From contig JACCLO010000013.1 in assembly GCA_029448655.1 (NCBI GenBank), positions 372,001 through 436,000 of the forward strand: 64,000 bases of DNA, read 5' to 3'. The stretch's first letter is position 1, and every line of letters begins with the position of its first letter. Positions 12,374 to 22,645 of the stretch are shown here, in pieces. The notes below the pieces were generated by a model. The model was not told where the DNA came from and ran no database searches. It saw only the letters and a list, made by a program, of their open reading frames with translations. Source of the stretch: Wolfiporia cocos (taxonomy: Eukaryota; Basidiomycota; Agaricomycetes; Polyporales; Phaeolaceae). The position numbers were made by a program, and so were the translations under genes.

Positions 12374-14806
12374 GATAATATAGTGAAACGGGTGCTCCTG
12401 ATGCCGTTCACCAGGCAAATCCTCATTAAGCTACTACCTCTGCCCTGCGACTGCCTGACCTGTAGTGCTACAGAGCTCTACAGATCAGGGGGTAAGCGAC
12501 AATCAAAGCACCTGGCTGGGATCTTCCTGATGTTATTGGAGGTCAGCGACTGCACTCCCCGAGGCCGCTCGGTGGTAGCCATTAGGATGCCTTCAAGTCA
12601 TAATGATCGCTTGCGAATCGCCTCTAATCATCTCAAAGACCAGTGAACGAACGTACTCATCAGTGAAACGAATGAACGCGCTGATAACTCTGCTTCAGTG
12701 GGTTGCCGAAGGTCTGTGCTGGTCGTTCTCACATTGACCTCGACTCGAGGGAATCTGCGAATTGGCTTGCATTTAGAAATGCCTTCACGACGGTCGAATG
12801 CAGCGCCTGAGTGATTCATGCCTTTTGCCTTAGCCCAAAGGTACACCGAGAATGAGAATTAAACAGGTACGCACGTCGTCGCCGTCTGTATTCCAAAAGC
12901 ACGTCACAACGGCGCTCTTCCATGCCACTATTGCTGAATGAGGTGCGCTTATACCGAGTCTATGCAGGTCCTCTCGCGCGGCGTCGTAGTGGAAAGTGGC
13001 ACTATCCTTCTCCGCCGTCAGTTGGTGAGCCATATTGCCCCTGTACTGTATTCGCGCTGTGAGCGACATGCTGCGTGGTTGGTGCGTCCGTGTTGCAGCT
13101 GTTGGAATCCACGGTCGTTAGGGCGAGCGCGGCGGTGAAACCTGCCGAAAGAAGCCGGTACCGAGGTGGATTGTCTGAGCGGACGCACCTGGTGTATATA
13201 GGTAGAGAGCACGGCGTTGCGGTATGTGCACGCTGTCGCTTTGTAGCCCTCTTGTGACCCGATAGACCCACCGAGGTGGTAGTCTGACAACCGCGCTAGG
13301 GGTAGGCCCTGGAATTGCGACAGTAGTGGCAAGAGATGGTACGAAGCCAAGATCGCATTAACGCGTCTCTCATTAACGCGCCTCTCATATAAGCGTGACA
13401 GACGCGTTCCGTCACGCGTCAGTAGTCAAAGATGTTTCTGTCACGTCTAACGATAAGGACCGAAGCGCTTAGAAGCTGCTTACAAGGGCGAAACAATCTA
13501 TTCGTCTATACATCAGTCTGTCTCTCTTGGACCGTACATACTACGCCATAAACCTGAAGGCTAGGCATCAAGACTCAGTACATGGGAGAGAGCTCGCACA
13601 TGAAGAACAGTGAGCTTCTGAATTCCAAATCTCTACGAGAATAAACTCCTGGGCCTACCTCGACAACAATTATTGTGGCTCATCTAGCAAATGGGCAATG
13701 TTGAGTGCAGGTGGATCACGACGAAGCACAAAGGGCAGCGTACGTACTCTGATCAGCAGATGCTCCTGGCGTTAGTTGTGGACCTGCTTTAGCATTTGAA
13801 AGACAACGAGTGGCAGTTTGGCTAATCATACCTTATACAGGCATTGCGCGAGCCAGTCCGTGACTATTTCGCGCGATAGTCGGGGGCCGAGATAAGCGTG
13901 TAGGCCTGCACATATACCAAGACATGCCTGTCAACATGATGTCAACATGATCCAACAGCCGCTATATGCACTTGAGGGAGAAGTATGTCTGTAATAACAG
14001 CATATCAGTTCATCGGACTGATGATGATGCTCAGCAACTAGATCATTGACCGCGGTATACTGACCCATCTTCGATGATTCTCTGTGAAGAGTCCAGCCAC
14101 AGAAGACCATTACCCTGGCGTGAAGAGAACCCGTACCATATCTGAGCGCCATCGTTTCACGCCAGATGAAGTCGGAAAGGGCCTCGGGGGCCGGATCAGA
14201 CCCTAGCCAGTGATGCCATCACAAGATCGATTAGCCCCCAACCGAAGCTCAAGTTGGAGACTGTGGACCACCCATTCCTAATTCTGCACAGCGCACCCTG
14301 CAGCGTCTAAGCCACTTAGAAGCGCTGCAAGCCATCCTCCAGGGTGATGGCTCCAGGACAGTGAGAGCGTTGCGCTCTGTAGGTGGGTGGTGATACACTA
14401 TTTGTTGACAAAGTGCCCATGCGGACTCGCTTGTCTCGCAGATGATCCGACCATCGCTATCTGCTGCAGTAGCATCGGGGCGCAGAAGGTCATTTAGCTC
14501 CATGCCGCCTGAAGCGCCGGTCTTCTCTATAACATTTATTTGCAAAATGGCACCTGTGAGCAGAGATTTTAACGACGAAATGACGACACAACAATAACGC
14601 AATGTTCGCACGTAACTCACTACACTGAAGGCGCGTGAATCAGTGCTGTCGAGATTAATTGACACACAGCCAAATGATGCGCCATTCCCGGGGGGGTCCT
14701 TGTAGAATGATCTGCGAGACCATTCTGCATATTGTGCGGTCACACAGAGCGAGCTTGCCGGTTGAGTCATTTTGTCCGTATCCTCCTACTGGAATAGACC
14801 GCTAAT
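12374..14806. other. Spacer upstream of the coiled-coil gene
   Basis: About 2.4 kb without a supported gene. It includes the ACGCGT cluster at 13361-13419 and a 173-codon minus-strand frame at 14249-14770 that contains an intron-like stretch but no recognisable domain. Confidence 0.45.
13361..13419. promoter_or_regulatory. Cluster of three ACGCGT sites (MCB-like)
   Basis: Perfect ACGCGT occurs at 13361-13366, 13402-13407 and 13414-13419, with a near copy (AACGCGCC) at 13376. In yeasts this hexamer is the MluI cell-cycle box bound by MBF. The nearest start codon is that of the minus-strand coiled-coil gene, about 1 kb away, so a regulatory link is only a possibility. Confidence 0.25.
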
Positions 14807-15043
14807 ATGACGGTGTTAAAGCTGCCTACGCAAGTAGAACAGGAATCTCACCCGCGATTTCTGGCAGAGATTGCGCTGCAAGAAGAGCGCAGACGACGTA
14901 TCCGCATGGAAGGCATTTCAGAGGGCACACCTCGCGAACCAAATGGGCCGTTTGTCGTATTTGCGTTGTTGAAAACATTTGCCCAGCTGGCAGATCACGC
15001 TGACAAGGCCGAGGTTAAAGGCAAGTTAGGTTATAAAAGCTGA
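14807..15043 (+). pseudogene. Decayed partial copy of the coiled-coil gene's last exon
   Basis: A 78-codon frame aligns with the C-terminal exon of the gene at 11102-12373. Both share HP..LA.IA..E, a Glu/Arg-rich stretch, then a PFVV-ALL--F--LA block (GPFVVFALLKTFAQLA here, APFVVPALLDAFVRLA there), then a short Ala/Glu tail. The Ser-rich N-terminus and the seven-residue repeats are absent. It is oriented opposite to the full gene. A short real gene from the same family cannot be excluded. Confidence 0.5.
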
Positions 15044-16132
15044 CAGCTCAGGGTCGCAGTCCACTATCTAGAACTGAAGTGGATGGCCCGGGACAGCCGT
15101 CCCATGTGCATACTGATGAATTCTTTCGCTTGAGATGTACGCCACCTATGTCATGCCGCGTGTTTGTTATCGTCCACCCAAGAAGAACCGCGGACACTGT
15201 AGTTGCCGGTCTTTCGCAACTGTTGGCTGTTTCGTCGTTGCACGCGCGATGCGCGGGTTTTGAGCGCTGCAACCATCGCCAGCAGCGGAGACGGCCTCTT
15301 GGCCAAGAATTCGTAGTCTGTCAGGAAATAATCAATACAGGCTAGGCGATGCAGCCAAAGAATGCGGCCAAGCATCGTCTTCTTAATTTAAAGAAGGGGT
15401 GCACGGAAGGTGTCATGGATATTCGGGTCAGCGCTGGCGCAATCTATACGACTGTGGTTCTGGTGAGGATAGAGGTACGTGAACTGCGAGTCTGAAACTA
15501 CTACATGCAGCTCAAGGCACGCGTGACCACCTTTGTCATTGTCTTACCACCCAATAGCGCGGTAACGCACCGGGTCCAATACGAAATCCGTACGCACGGA
15601 AAGCTTCATAATCAAGTCAAGTCATGGTTTCAATGGCGCATCCGATCTGCGGATGCAAGCTGATGCGGGTTACCGTGCTTGTGACTCTTGGGCGTGCCTG
15701 GCAGCGAGGACAGTGTGAGGACGATTGATGCCGGGATTCTTGTGGCCCGGCAGAATTTATCTACTTGATGACCGTGGTGGATTTTGCGGATTCAACCGTC
15801 GGGAATCCGCAGCATGTAAGCCCACTGACGATGATCGGTAGAGTCAGATTAACGATGGGAGCTAAGTCGGAGTGGGGAAATGGATCCTCCGCAACTCACC
15901 GCGATCATGGTGATACAAAACGCCTGCGTACGGCAGCAAGCGTCAAAATATTCCATTCCTCCTTGCGGTCACAACTCTAACTTGGATCTTATCCTTCTTC
16001 TTCCAGTACCATCTCCTTCGCCACATTGCAGCTCTGTTCCTTTTATTGCGGCTCGTAGCAGTACCACTAAGACCTGTCTTGGCCGGATTTACCCGCAGAT
16101 TATTTGCCCCCCGCCGCAATCGCCACATCAAA
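15044..16132. other. Spacer and promoter of the transcription factor
   Basis: No supported gene. Some short open frames occur without domains. A pyrimidine-rich leader (CTTATCCTTCTTCTTCC) lies about 150 nt before the transcription-factor ATG. Confidence 0.5.
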
Positions 16133-18241
16133 ATGAGCTACCACGATCGGCCAAAGGTTACAACCGCGTGCGATAGCTGTCGAAAGCGCAAGCTGCGTTG
16201 CGACGGGAAGACACCCTCGTGCAGCAATTGCTCGTTGTATGAGGCCAACTGCCACTACGCCGCTGGCCGCAATAAGTCAGGTCCCCCAAAGGGCTCCAAG
16301 CGGAGGAAGCCTGGAGACCCAGTTCAGTCGGGCAAGCGACGTTCTTCTGCTCCATCCATATCGCCACCGACCCTCTCGCCGCCTGCGCAGACGAGTCCTC
16401 CATCTACGAGTGATGTCTCATCAGTGACGCTGGGATCAGGTTCCGCTACTCCAAGCCATGTTGATCTTGGTGTGTCATCACCCATAATTCTTCCGGATCT
16501 CATACCGCAATCTGTGTCGGAGAACACTCCAAGGGATCACATCGGCGTTCCTGAGATGTCGCTTGACCCGGCGTATGGTGAGTCTGTTCAATAAGCTTCG
16601 CTTTGTCTGTACTAAGTGGGCCGATTAACCGGACAGCTGGCAACCTCCAATTGCGCAGGGTGCACGCTCCAACCGCACAGGTCGTGACATCCAGATTTGA
16701 CTCGATGGACGTCCTGCTCCGTAATGACACGGCCGCGTTGAATGCTTCTTTCTCGCCAGATATCATCACCGGTATGCCGTATACGTCACCGCCGTCCGTA
16801 TACTGCGATGACTATCTAGCGGCTCGCGTCAATACAATTTCTGTGCAAGAATTCACCCAGCGGCTCAGTCCTGCGCGATTGAACGCCTACCGCTGCACTC
16901 ACGCTCTTGTACCCCTCTTCTCTTTTCCCCAGCTTCTGAATCATATCGTCGACTGTACAAGTCGAGCAGCCGCACATCCTCAGTCTATACTGTTCATAAA
17001 CGCGCTAGAGTCCCTGGTTTTGGTGATGACTTCAACGACTCCGTTGAGCATAGCCAATCCGCCTTCTTGCTATATCACAGCTCAAAGGGAGTCTATGCCC
17101 ACATACCTCGCGACTATCTCCGCCTCCACAGTCTCCGTAGAAGACTGGACCCTTACCGCCGCAGGATTGGCATATCTCGCCGTGCGGGAAGTTTTGGTGG
17201 TGGGATGGGGAAAACAAGCGGTCACATGGCTACGGCTTGCTATCGATATCATCGAGAGTATACCTGGAGATACAGAGGGCCGCAGAGCTACCCGCCGATG
17301 GTTCTCGCGAACCATGTGGTTATGGTGCAAAGCGCTCCGCGGATGTGTGTGTAGTGGTCAGCCCGCATTTCAGCACACAGGTCCCGATATGTCGGAGATG
17401 CAGCAAGTACGGGACATCACACCTATCGTGACGATGCAGCTCGACGATGCCCAAAGCGAGTTTTCTGCACTGGTTGGATTATGCTTGGATCTGGAGCACC
17501 TAATGTCTTCCGCGGAATACCTTCAAGTAGAAGCATTGCTCTATGCTACAGCCGGTCAGCAGACGAACGAGGCCACATATGCGGACATTGCCGGCATGCT
17601 TACGCCACTTTGTGATCGCGTTAATGCCTGGGCTCAGTCACGTCCTATCGTACAGGAGTACGTACTACAGTTCAGTCGTGAGGGCACTGCGACGCCTGCC
17701 GTAGGCGATACCTACGTGAAGGAGGTCACCGGATGCGTGCTCCAGCTCATATACTTTGGCATGGCCCTCAAATTCGACTACACCGATCGTGCAAGATGTA
17801 CTATGCGGAGATCTACTCTTTACGTAGCCGTGGTGAAGTAGTTTTCCTCCCAAACGTAATCGCGAGCTGATGTTAGTAAAGACGCGCTTGGTCGACGCAG
17901 CAGATTGGCTGGTATCCAGCGGCAGGATGTGGCTTTGGTCATTCGCGGAGCCCGCGCTGCTACTCGCCCGTGACTACCTGCTTGACCGGATCGGCCACGA
18001 AATAGGGCCCGATTCATCACTCGCTGATAGCACGCAAGCGCTGCGGCCAGACTATGCTTCATTTACAACGTCACAATGCAATCCGGCGTCCACCGGAGAG
18101 TTGTCGCTACTAGCTCTTATACGAGATGTGTTCCATTCGGCTTCCAGAGCCATGGAGCTGAATTCCCCGCGCAATCAAGTGGCAACGCAGGCTGTTAAGC
18201 TTATATCGTCTGTGATGCTAGGGCCTCTGGCCGAGAGCTAA
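16133..18241 (+). CDS. Zn(II)2Cys6 fungal transcription factor
   Basis: Model of three exons: 16133-16577, 16637-17797 and 17877-18241 (1971 nt, 656 residues). The first 40 residues hold the binuclear zinc cluster, CDSCRKRKLRC then CSNCSLYEANC, i.e. Cys 13, 16, 23, 30, 33 and 40 with spacing CX2CX6CX6CX2CX6C. A basic linker (KGSKRRK) and a long Ser/Pro-rich region follow. The rest is a mostly helical region of the kind that forms the regulatory part of these factors. The first intron is canonical (GTGAGT...ACAG); the second uses the weaker donor GTACTA, chosen because it alone restores phase. The gene is tail to tail with the aldo-keto reductase. Such factors often control neighbouring metabolic genes, but a link here is inference. 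Confidence 0.85.
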
Positions 18242-18517
18242 CCCTTATGGCTCTTCACGAGCCTGAATGTACACGTGCCTACGTCCGATGCGCACAACAT
18301 ACATGATGAATCACCCCCGTTACTCGCATACGTACATATCTCGGAAGATGATACAGTTGGCGTACAAGTCCTCAAAGGATACTCACATCGCGTCACTGGC
18401 TGTAGAATACTCTCCTGCCAACCTGTCGAACGTCCTATTATATCTGTATGCGAGACCATGAGTACACCAGGTCAGTATATGCGTGATAGATATCAAACAA
18501 CTGACATCACGCTAAAG
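18242..18517. other. Convergent intergenic region
   Basis: 276 bp between the stop codons of the transcription factor (+) and the aldo-keto reductase (-). No further feature seen. Confidence 0.6.
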
Positions 18518-19888
18518 CTATAGAACATTGATATTCAGGTAGCTACAAGCTCCGAGCACAGCAGCGCCAATCAAGGCAGCAACTGCAGCTCGGCGCAAGA
18601 AGGTGCGTGCGGTGATTCTGCGTGCACCAATATGGCCCGCAGCATCGATGGCATTTATATCGTCGTCCGTCAATTCTGTCAAGGGTCCTATCAGTGATGA
18701 TGCTTATCTTCCTATCGGAGAACGTGTACAGACCGAGGTCGCCTGCGGCTAGATATCCCTCTAACCGGTCTTTCTTGGTGCTCGAGCTGTCAACATGGAA
18801 ACGTGTTTATACTCATCAATAGCACATAAAAACGCCACCTACGTGACAACAACAACGCCCTTGGCCTTCGCCCACGCAAGGAGGACTTGTTCTGGCTGGA
18901 CCTTCAGACGAGTCGCGATTGATTGGACTGGAGCGTCGACTGGGCCACCTGGCTGGCGAGTTAGAGGTCTGCATAATATTGCTCAGCGGCCATCAAGCTA
19001 AGCTCCAATGTTGCTGCTTACATGAGGACACTGTACGCCTCGCTCACAATGCCATTTTGATTGCCGTATTTGACGATAGGTGCCTGTGTATCTAGAACAT
19101 ATGGGTGGAAGAGAATCTTGCGCGGTCTTAATTAGCGATCGGATCTGTCGGTCGCAACTTCTACGACACATACTTGATTGGCGACCGGCTTGATCTTGGC
19201 AGAGCCGAGGAGGGTCTCTAGTTGCGGCACATTGAAGTTGCTGACTCCAATGCTCCTGCCAATTTGGACAAGTCAGGAGGTGTCGGCACGAGAACAGCGA
19301 AACACCGCGGACTTTGCTAGGCCGGCGTTTTGAACTTTCTCCATCTTAGCCCAGATCGTTGGGATGTCTGGGACCGCGAGGCGGGGGCTATGGATCAGGT
19401 ATAGATCCACATACTGCACGCCAAGCTATCGGGAGACCATTGAGCACGGTGCGACTGGAGGACCTAGAAGCGTACATTCTCGAGACTATTCTGAATAGAC
19501 GTCTCGACGTCCAGGCCGTTCAGGCCGGAATACTTAGTTGTAATGAAGACGTCCTCGCGCGCGAGGCCGCTCTCATGAATGGCAATGCCTGCCTCCTTCT
19601 CGTTTCTGTAGCTTTGCGCAGTATCTCGAGGCGCTAGGGTCAGAGTGGCGTACTGTCTGGGGGCAGGCGTCCACCGGCTTACCAATATGGTTGAACCCTA
19701 CCGAGATTGCCTGGTCGACATTATCAATTGACTGCTGTCCGCCTCCGAGCGTCCATGTCCCGAATGCAATGCTCGGGATGCTTGTCCCTAAACGATAAAC
19801 GGTGTGTGATCAGCACGACACATCCGGGGCCCTATCGTCCATTGAATACAGGCTTACCGTTGTTCAGAGGAATGAGGTCCCAAGGCAT
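18518..19888 (-). CDS. Aldo-keto reductase with C-terminal hydrophobic tail
   Basis: NADPH-dependent carbonyl/aldehyde reductase. Nine exons on the minus strand: 19858-19888, 19683-19787, 19476-19624, 19313-19425, 19174-19255, 19022-19116, 18843-18968, 18734-18786 and 18518-18675, with eight GT-AG introns of 50-70 nt and phases that close at 912 nt (303 residues). The catalytic tetrad is intact: Asp46 and Tyr51 in HIDTAQSY, Lys76 in FITTKYS, His107 in LYLIHSP. GLAKSIGVSNFN and the IKPVANQ, FHPYV and PLTRQPGGP blocks follow in family order. After TDDDINAID the protein continues into a basic segment and a hydrophobic helix (AAVAALIGAAVLGA), suggesting a tail anchor. Substrate unknown. Every exon is needed to complete the fold, so the gene looks functional. 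Confidence 0.9.
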
Positions 19889-20268
19889 CGTGAAACAGTG
19901 AGCGCTGTACTAGTCGACGGCGGTGGATAAGTCGAAAGCAAGTCTTTGTCATGCGCTAGACTCATGCACACAAATCGCTCGAGCTTATGAACACCGTTGC
20001 CCACGGTGTCATATTCGCATGTGAAGTATCAAGCCTCAGAATAGCACCGCCGGCGTATCTTCGCAATCGTGTGATGTTTCCGCAGTTTGCGTGCTAGGAG
20101 TGATATATAACTCCACTGAACAATCACGTGTATGCGAGGTGTAGCGTGATCTACTAGAGCACTGTAGGAGGGATTGCAATAGACACGGATATACTGAAAT
20201 AGAGCAGTCGAGCTGCCTTGTGACGGCGCAAATTGTAACCAAGTACAACCATGAGACCAGAGATAAAG
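19889..20268. other. Aldo-keto reductase promoter region
   Basis: 380 bp upstream of the minus-strand reductase and downstream of the minus-strand Ser-rich gene. No element recognised beyond a weak TATATAA at about 20103. Confidence 0.4.
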
Positions 20269-21855
20269 CTAGGGACCAGATAAGGGTACAGGTGGACATT
20301 CCGAGCGGCGGGGGCGCAGAAATGATTTGAGAGACCGGATTTTGCCAGGTCGAGAAGTACTGTGGCGTAGCAAACCCCCTGAGTTTGCCGCAGCTTTGAT
20401 CTTCGTTTTCGCTTCGAAAGATGCGGCTCTTTGTTCGCTAGCGAGTCTGCGCGGCAGGACGGGGAACTTGCTTCCTGTGCTCGATAGAGGAGTCGAGGCG
20501 GAGCGCGTGACGCCTATGCCGCCGATCGTAGGCAGCTTAGAAGGGCGCGGTGAAGGGGAATCGGCGCTCATATCGGACGAACGCTCTAGCTCCGCAGGAG
20601 GCAGGGTGTCAGTACGGCTGGGTCGGAGTGATGACGAATCGGCGGGGTCTTTTTGGGGCTCCTCCGTCAGGGAGAGACCCAATACGCTGCCTCTGGAGCC
20701 CTATGGCAGGTTAAGTCAATATCTCATACAGACTCAAAATGGGCACGAGCCCCTGACAACTCGACAATCTTGTCCGACAACAGACGTACAGTTTCGTTTC
20801 CGCTCTGCACATCGATGTAGCTATTTTCGGCGTAAGGGCTGTCTTCATGGTTCGTCAGATGTCAGATGCGAAGAATGTTGGGGAACAGGCAAAGTCTTGA
20901 TAACCATCGCAAGTGATTCCAAGCCGTCCAGGGCCTCCAGCATGTCCTCCGGCAGGCCAAGAATCTGAGGTTCCAAAGTGCTGTCTTTACTCACTTCATT
21001 AATGGCAGATCGTCCTGCGCCGAGGGTAACGTCCGTGTCCAACGTTTTCGGGATTTCGCCAAGACAGGTATTATTCGGGGTTCCAGCCGCTGAACTGCTC
21101 TCGACTTGGCCTCGGCTAACATCGCCTGGACTATCTTGCCTAAGAGAAACGAAGAAGTCTTGAGGAACGGGCATTGATGTCGAAGTCGCCGTTTTCAGTA
21201 CAGCAAAGGAAAGCAGACACGGGCTTGCAGCAGAGCCAGTCGGAAGAGACCTCGAGATGGGGGAGCTCGCAGACTGACTCACTTGTGTTGTCTTATGTGA
21301 CGGCGCCTCCTGCACGGAGAGAAAGGATGGAGTAGATAGGACAAGCGAGTGCGTTCCGTTCTGCAGCGCGATAGATGGTATGCAAAGAGGGGCGGAGTTG
21401 CCCTGCACAGCAGGAATCGCCTCTGTAGGCTTTGTGATGGACCATAGAACGGCCGTCTTGCGCGATGTCGCACCCGAGCCTGTCAAGAAGCTCGCAGAGT
21501 GTGCTTGTGCCATAGGCTCGTAGGATCCAAGCGGCGTAGAGTGACTGTCAGGGAAAGCGAATGTTTGGTCCAGGGAACCTCGATGAGGACTGCTGGCAGG
21601 CAATTTCTCCATGCAGGCTTCGCTTGGAGGAGACCCATGAGATACTCCGCGTCGAATGTGCAGAATCCCGCGGCGAGTTCTCCGCCCATGCGGAGTTGAA
21701 GGAGCTGACTTCGACTCGCAGTGTCCACCAAGACATCCATGTATATCTGTAAGCAAGGTATCGATCTCACGTAGACAAGGGCTGTCGCCAGAGTGATCTG
21801 ATTCCGCAAGTCTTTGCAGCTGAGCCTGTAGTCGCGCTTTGTCGAAAGGTTCCAT
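20269..21855 (-). CDS. Ser-rich hypothetical protein, splice model incomplete
   Basis: A 336-codon frame begins at the ATG at 21855 (MEPFDKARLQAQLQRLAE) and runs to 20845. A second coding-like frame, 20269 to about 20700, ends in a basic tail (KSFLRPRRSE). The downstream frame is preceded by a convincing acceptor (CTTAACCTGCCATAG) entering in phase 0, and a good donor GTACGT lies upstream, near 20794. Between them the reading frame must change (candidate exon YAENSYIDVQSGNE near 20800-20845), and I could not find one phase-consistent path. The protein would be low-complexity, rich in Ser/Thr/Pro and mostly disordered. No domain recognised. Confidence 0.4.
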
Positions 21856-22645
21856 TCCGTAGGTGTGCGAGATAGTCGATGTTCAATCAAAGCAAACAGA
21901 GAGCAGGATGACCGGGAGAAGAACTAGCAGCGAGACCAGTCAAGTATTCGCGATGCGCTTGTAGGGTGTTTCACCAGGATTTTATGCACCTATCGAATTC
22001 TGTTAGCCTCTGTCAGCCCCAGCTTCCTGCCAAAGGCACAAGTTGTCCAGATTTTAGTGACGCCATCCTCTTGCAATCGTTTAGTAAATTTTGGCCGAAC
22101 GAAGTACCCTTATCCTCGAGAAGCCGATGAAACTGAGCTAGAACGATGGTTCAAGCGTTCATGGCGGCCTCCGGCGCGCGCCACCACAACGAAGTCAGAA
22201 CATTTCATTTTGGGGACACTATGTTATACTTTACCAATTGCAAACTGGCATGCAGGAGCTTTAGATGCAGAACATGCAAGTCGGACAGCAGTAGCATGAC
22301 TGCGATATCGTTCATTGCAAGTCAACAATGCTACCAATTCAGGTGGTCTTTAGTCGCGTCTGACAAGGGTCTCCTGAAGATAGGTAATTACCCATTTGCC
22401 AGCGAGCGGTTTGCTGTAAGATGGCGGTTGGAATCGTTCCAAGCTATGGGTACGGTGTCGACAGGACAGTAGCCGAACCGAATAAGCTTCCGAATAAGCT
22501 TGCAGTTGATCGGAGGCTGCTGGATTTGAACCGGCCCGGGGTACATCACGTGCACATAAGTTCGCGGCGCTCGCAACAGCAGGCGCTTCTATCATGGTCG
22601 TGCACATCGTCTAGTCTGACGAGCTCAACGTTTGCCGTTCACCAG
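21856..22645. other. Divergent promoter region
   Basis: About 790 bp between the start codons of the Ser-rich gene (-) and the F-box/WD40 gene (+), so it probably holds both promoters. Open frames across it lack domains and no motif stands out. Confidence 0.5.

Noticed and set aside
14249..14770. 173-codon minus-strand frame
   Set aside because: An intron-like stretch (GTGAGT at 14620 to CACAG at 14554) can be seen, but splicing it gives a phase mismatch and a stop. No domain was recognised.
22510..22580. B-box-like GGTTCAAATCC on the minus strand (possible tRNA)
   Set aside because: No A box at the right distance and no matching acceptor stem.
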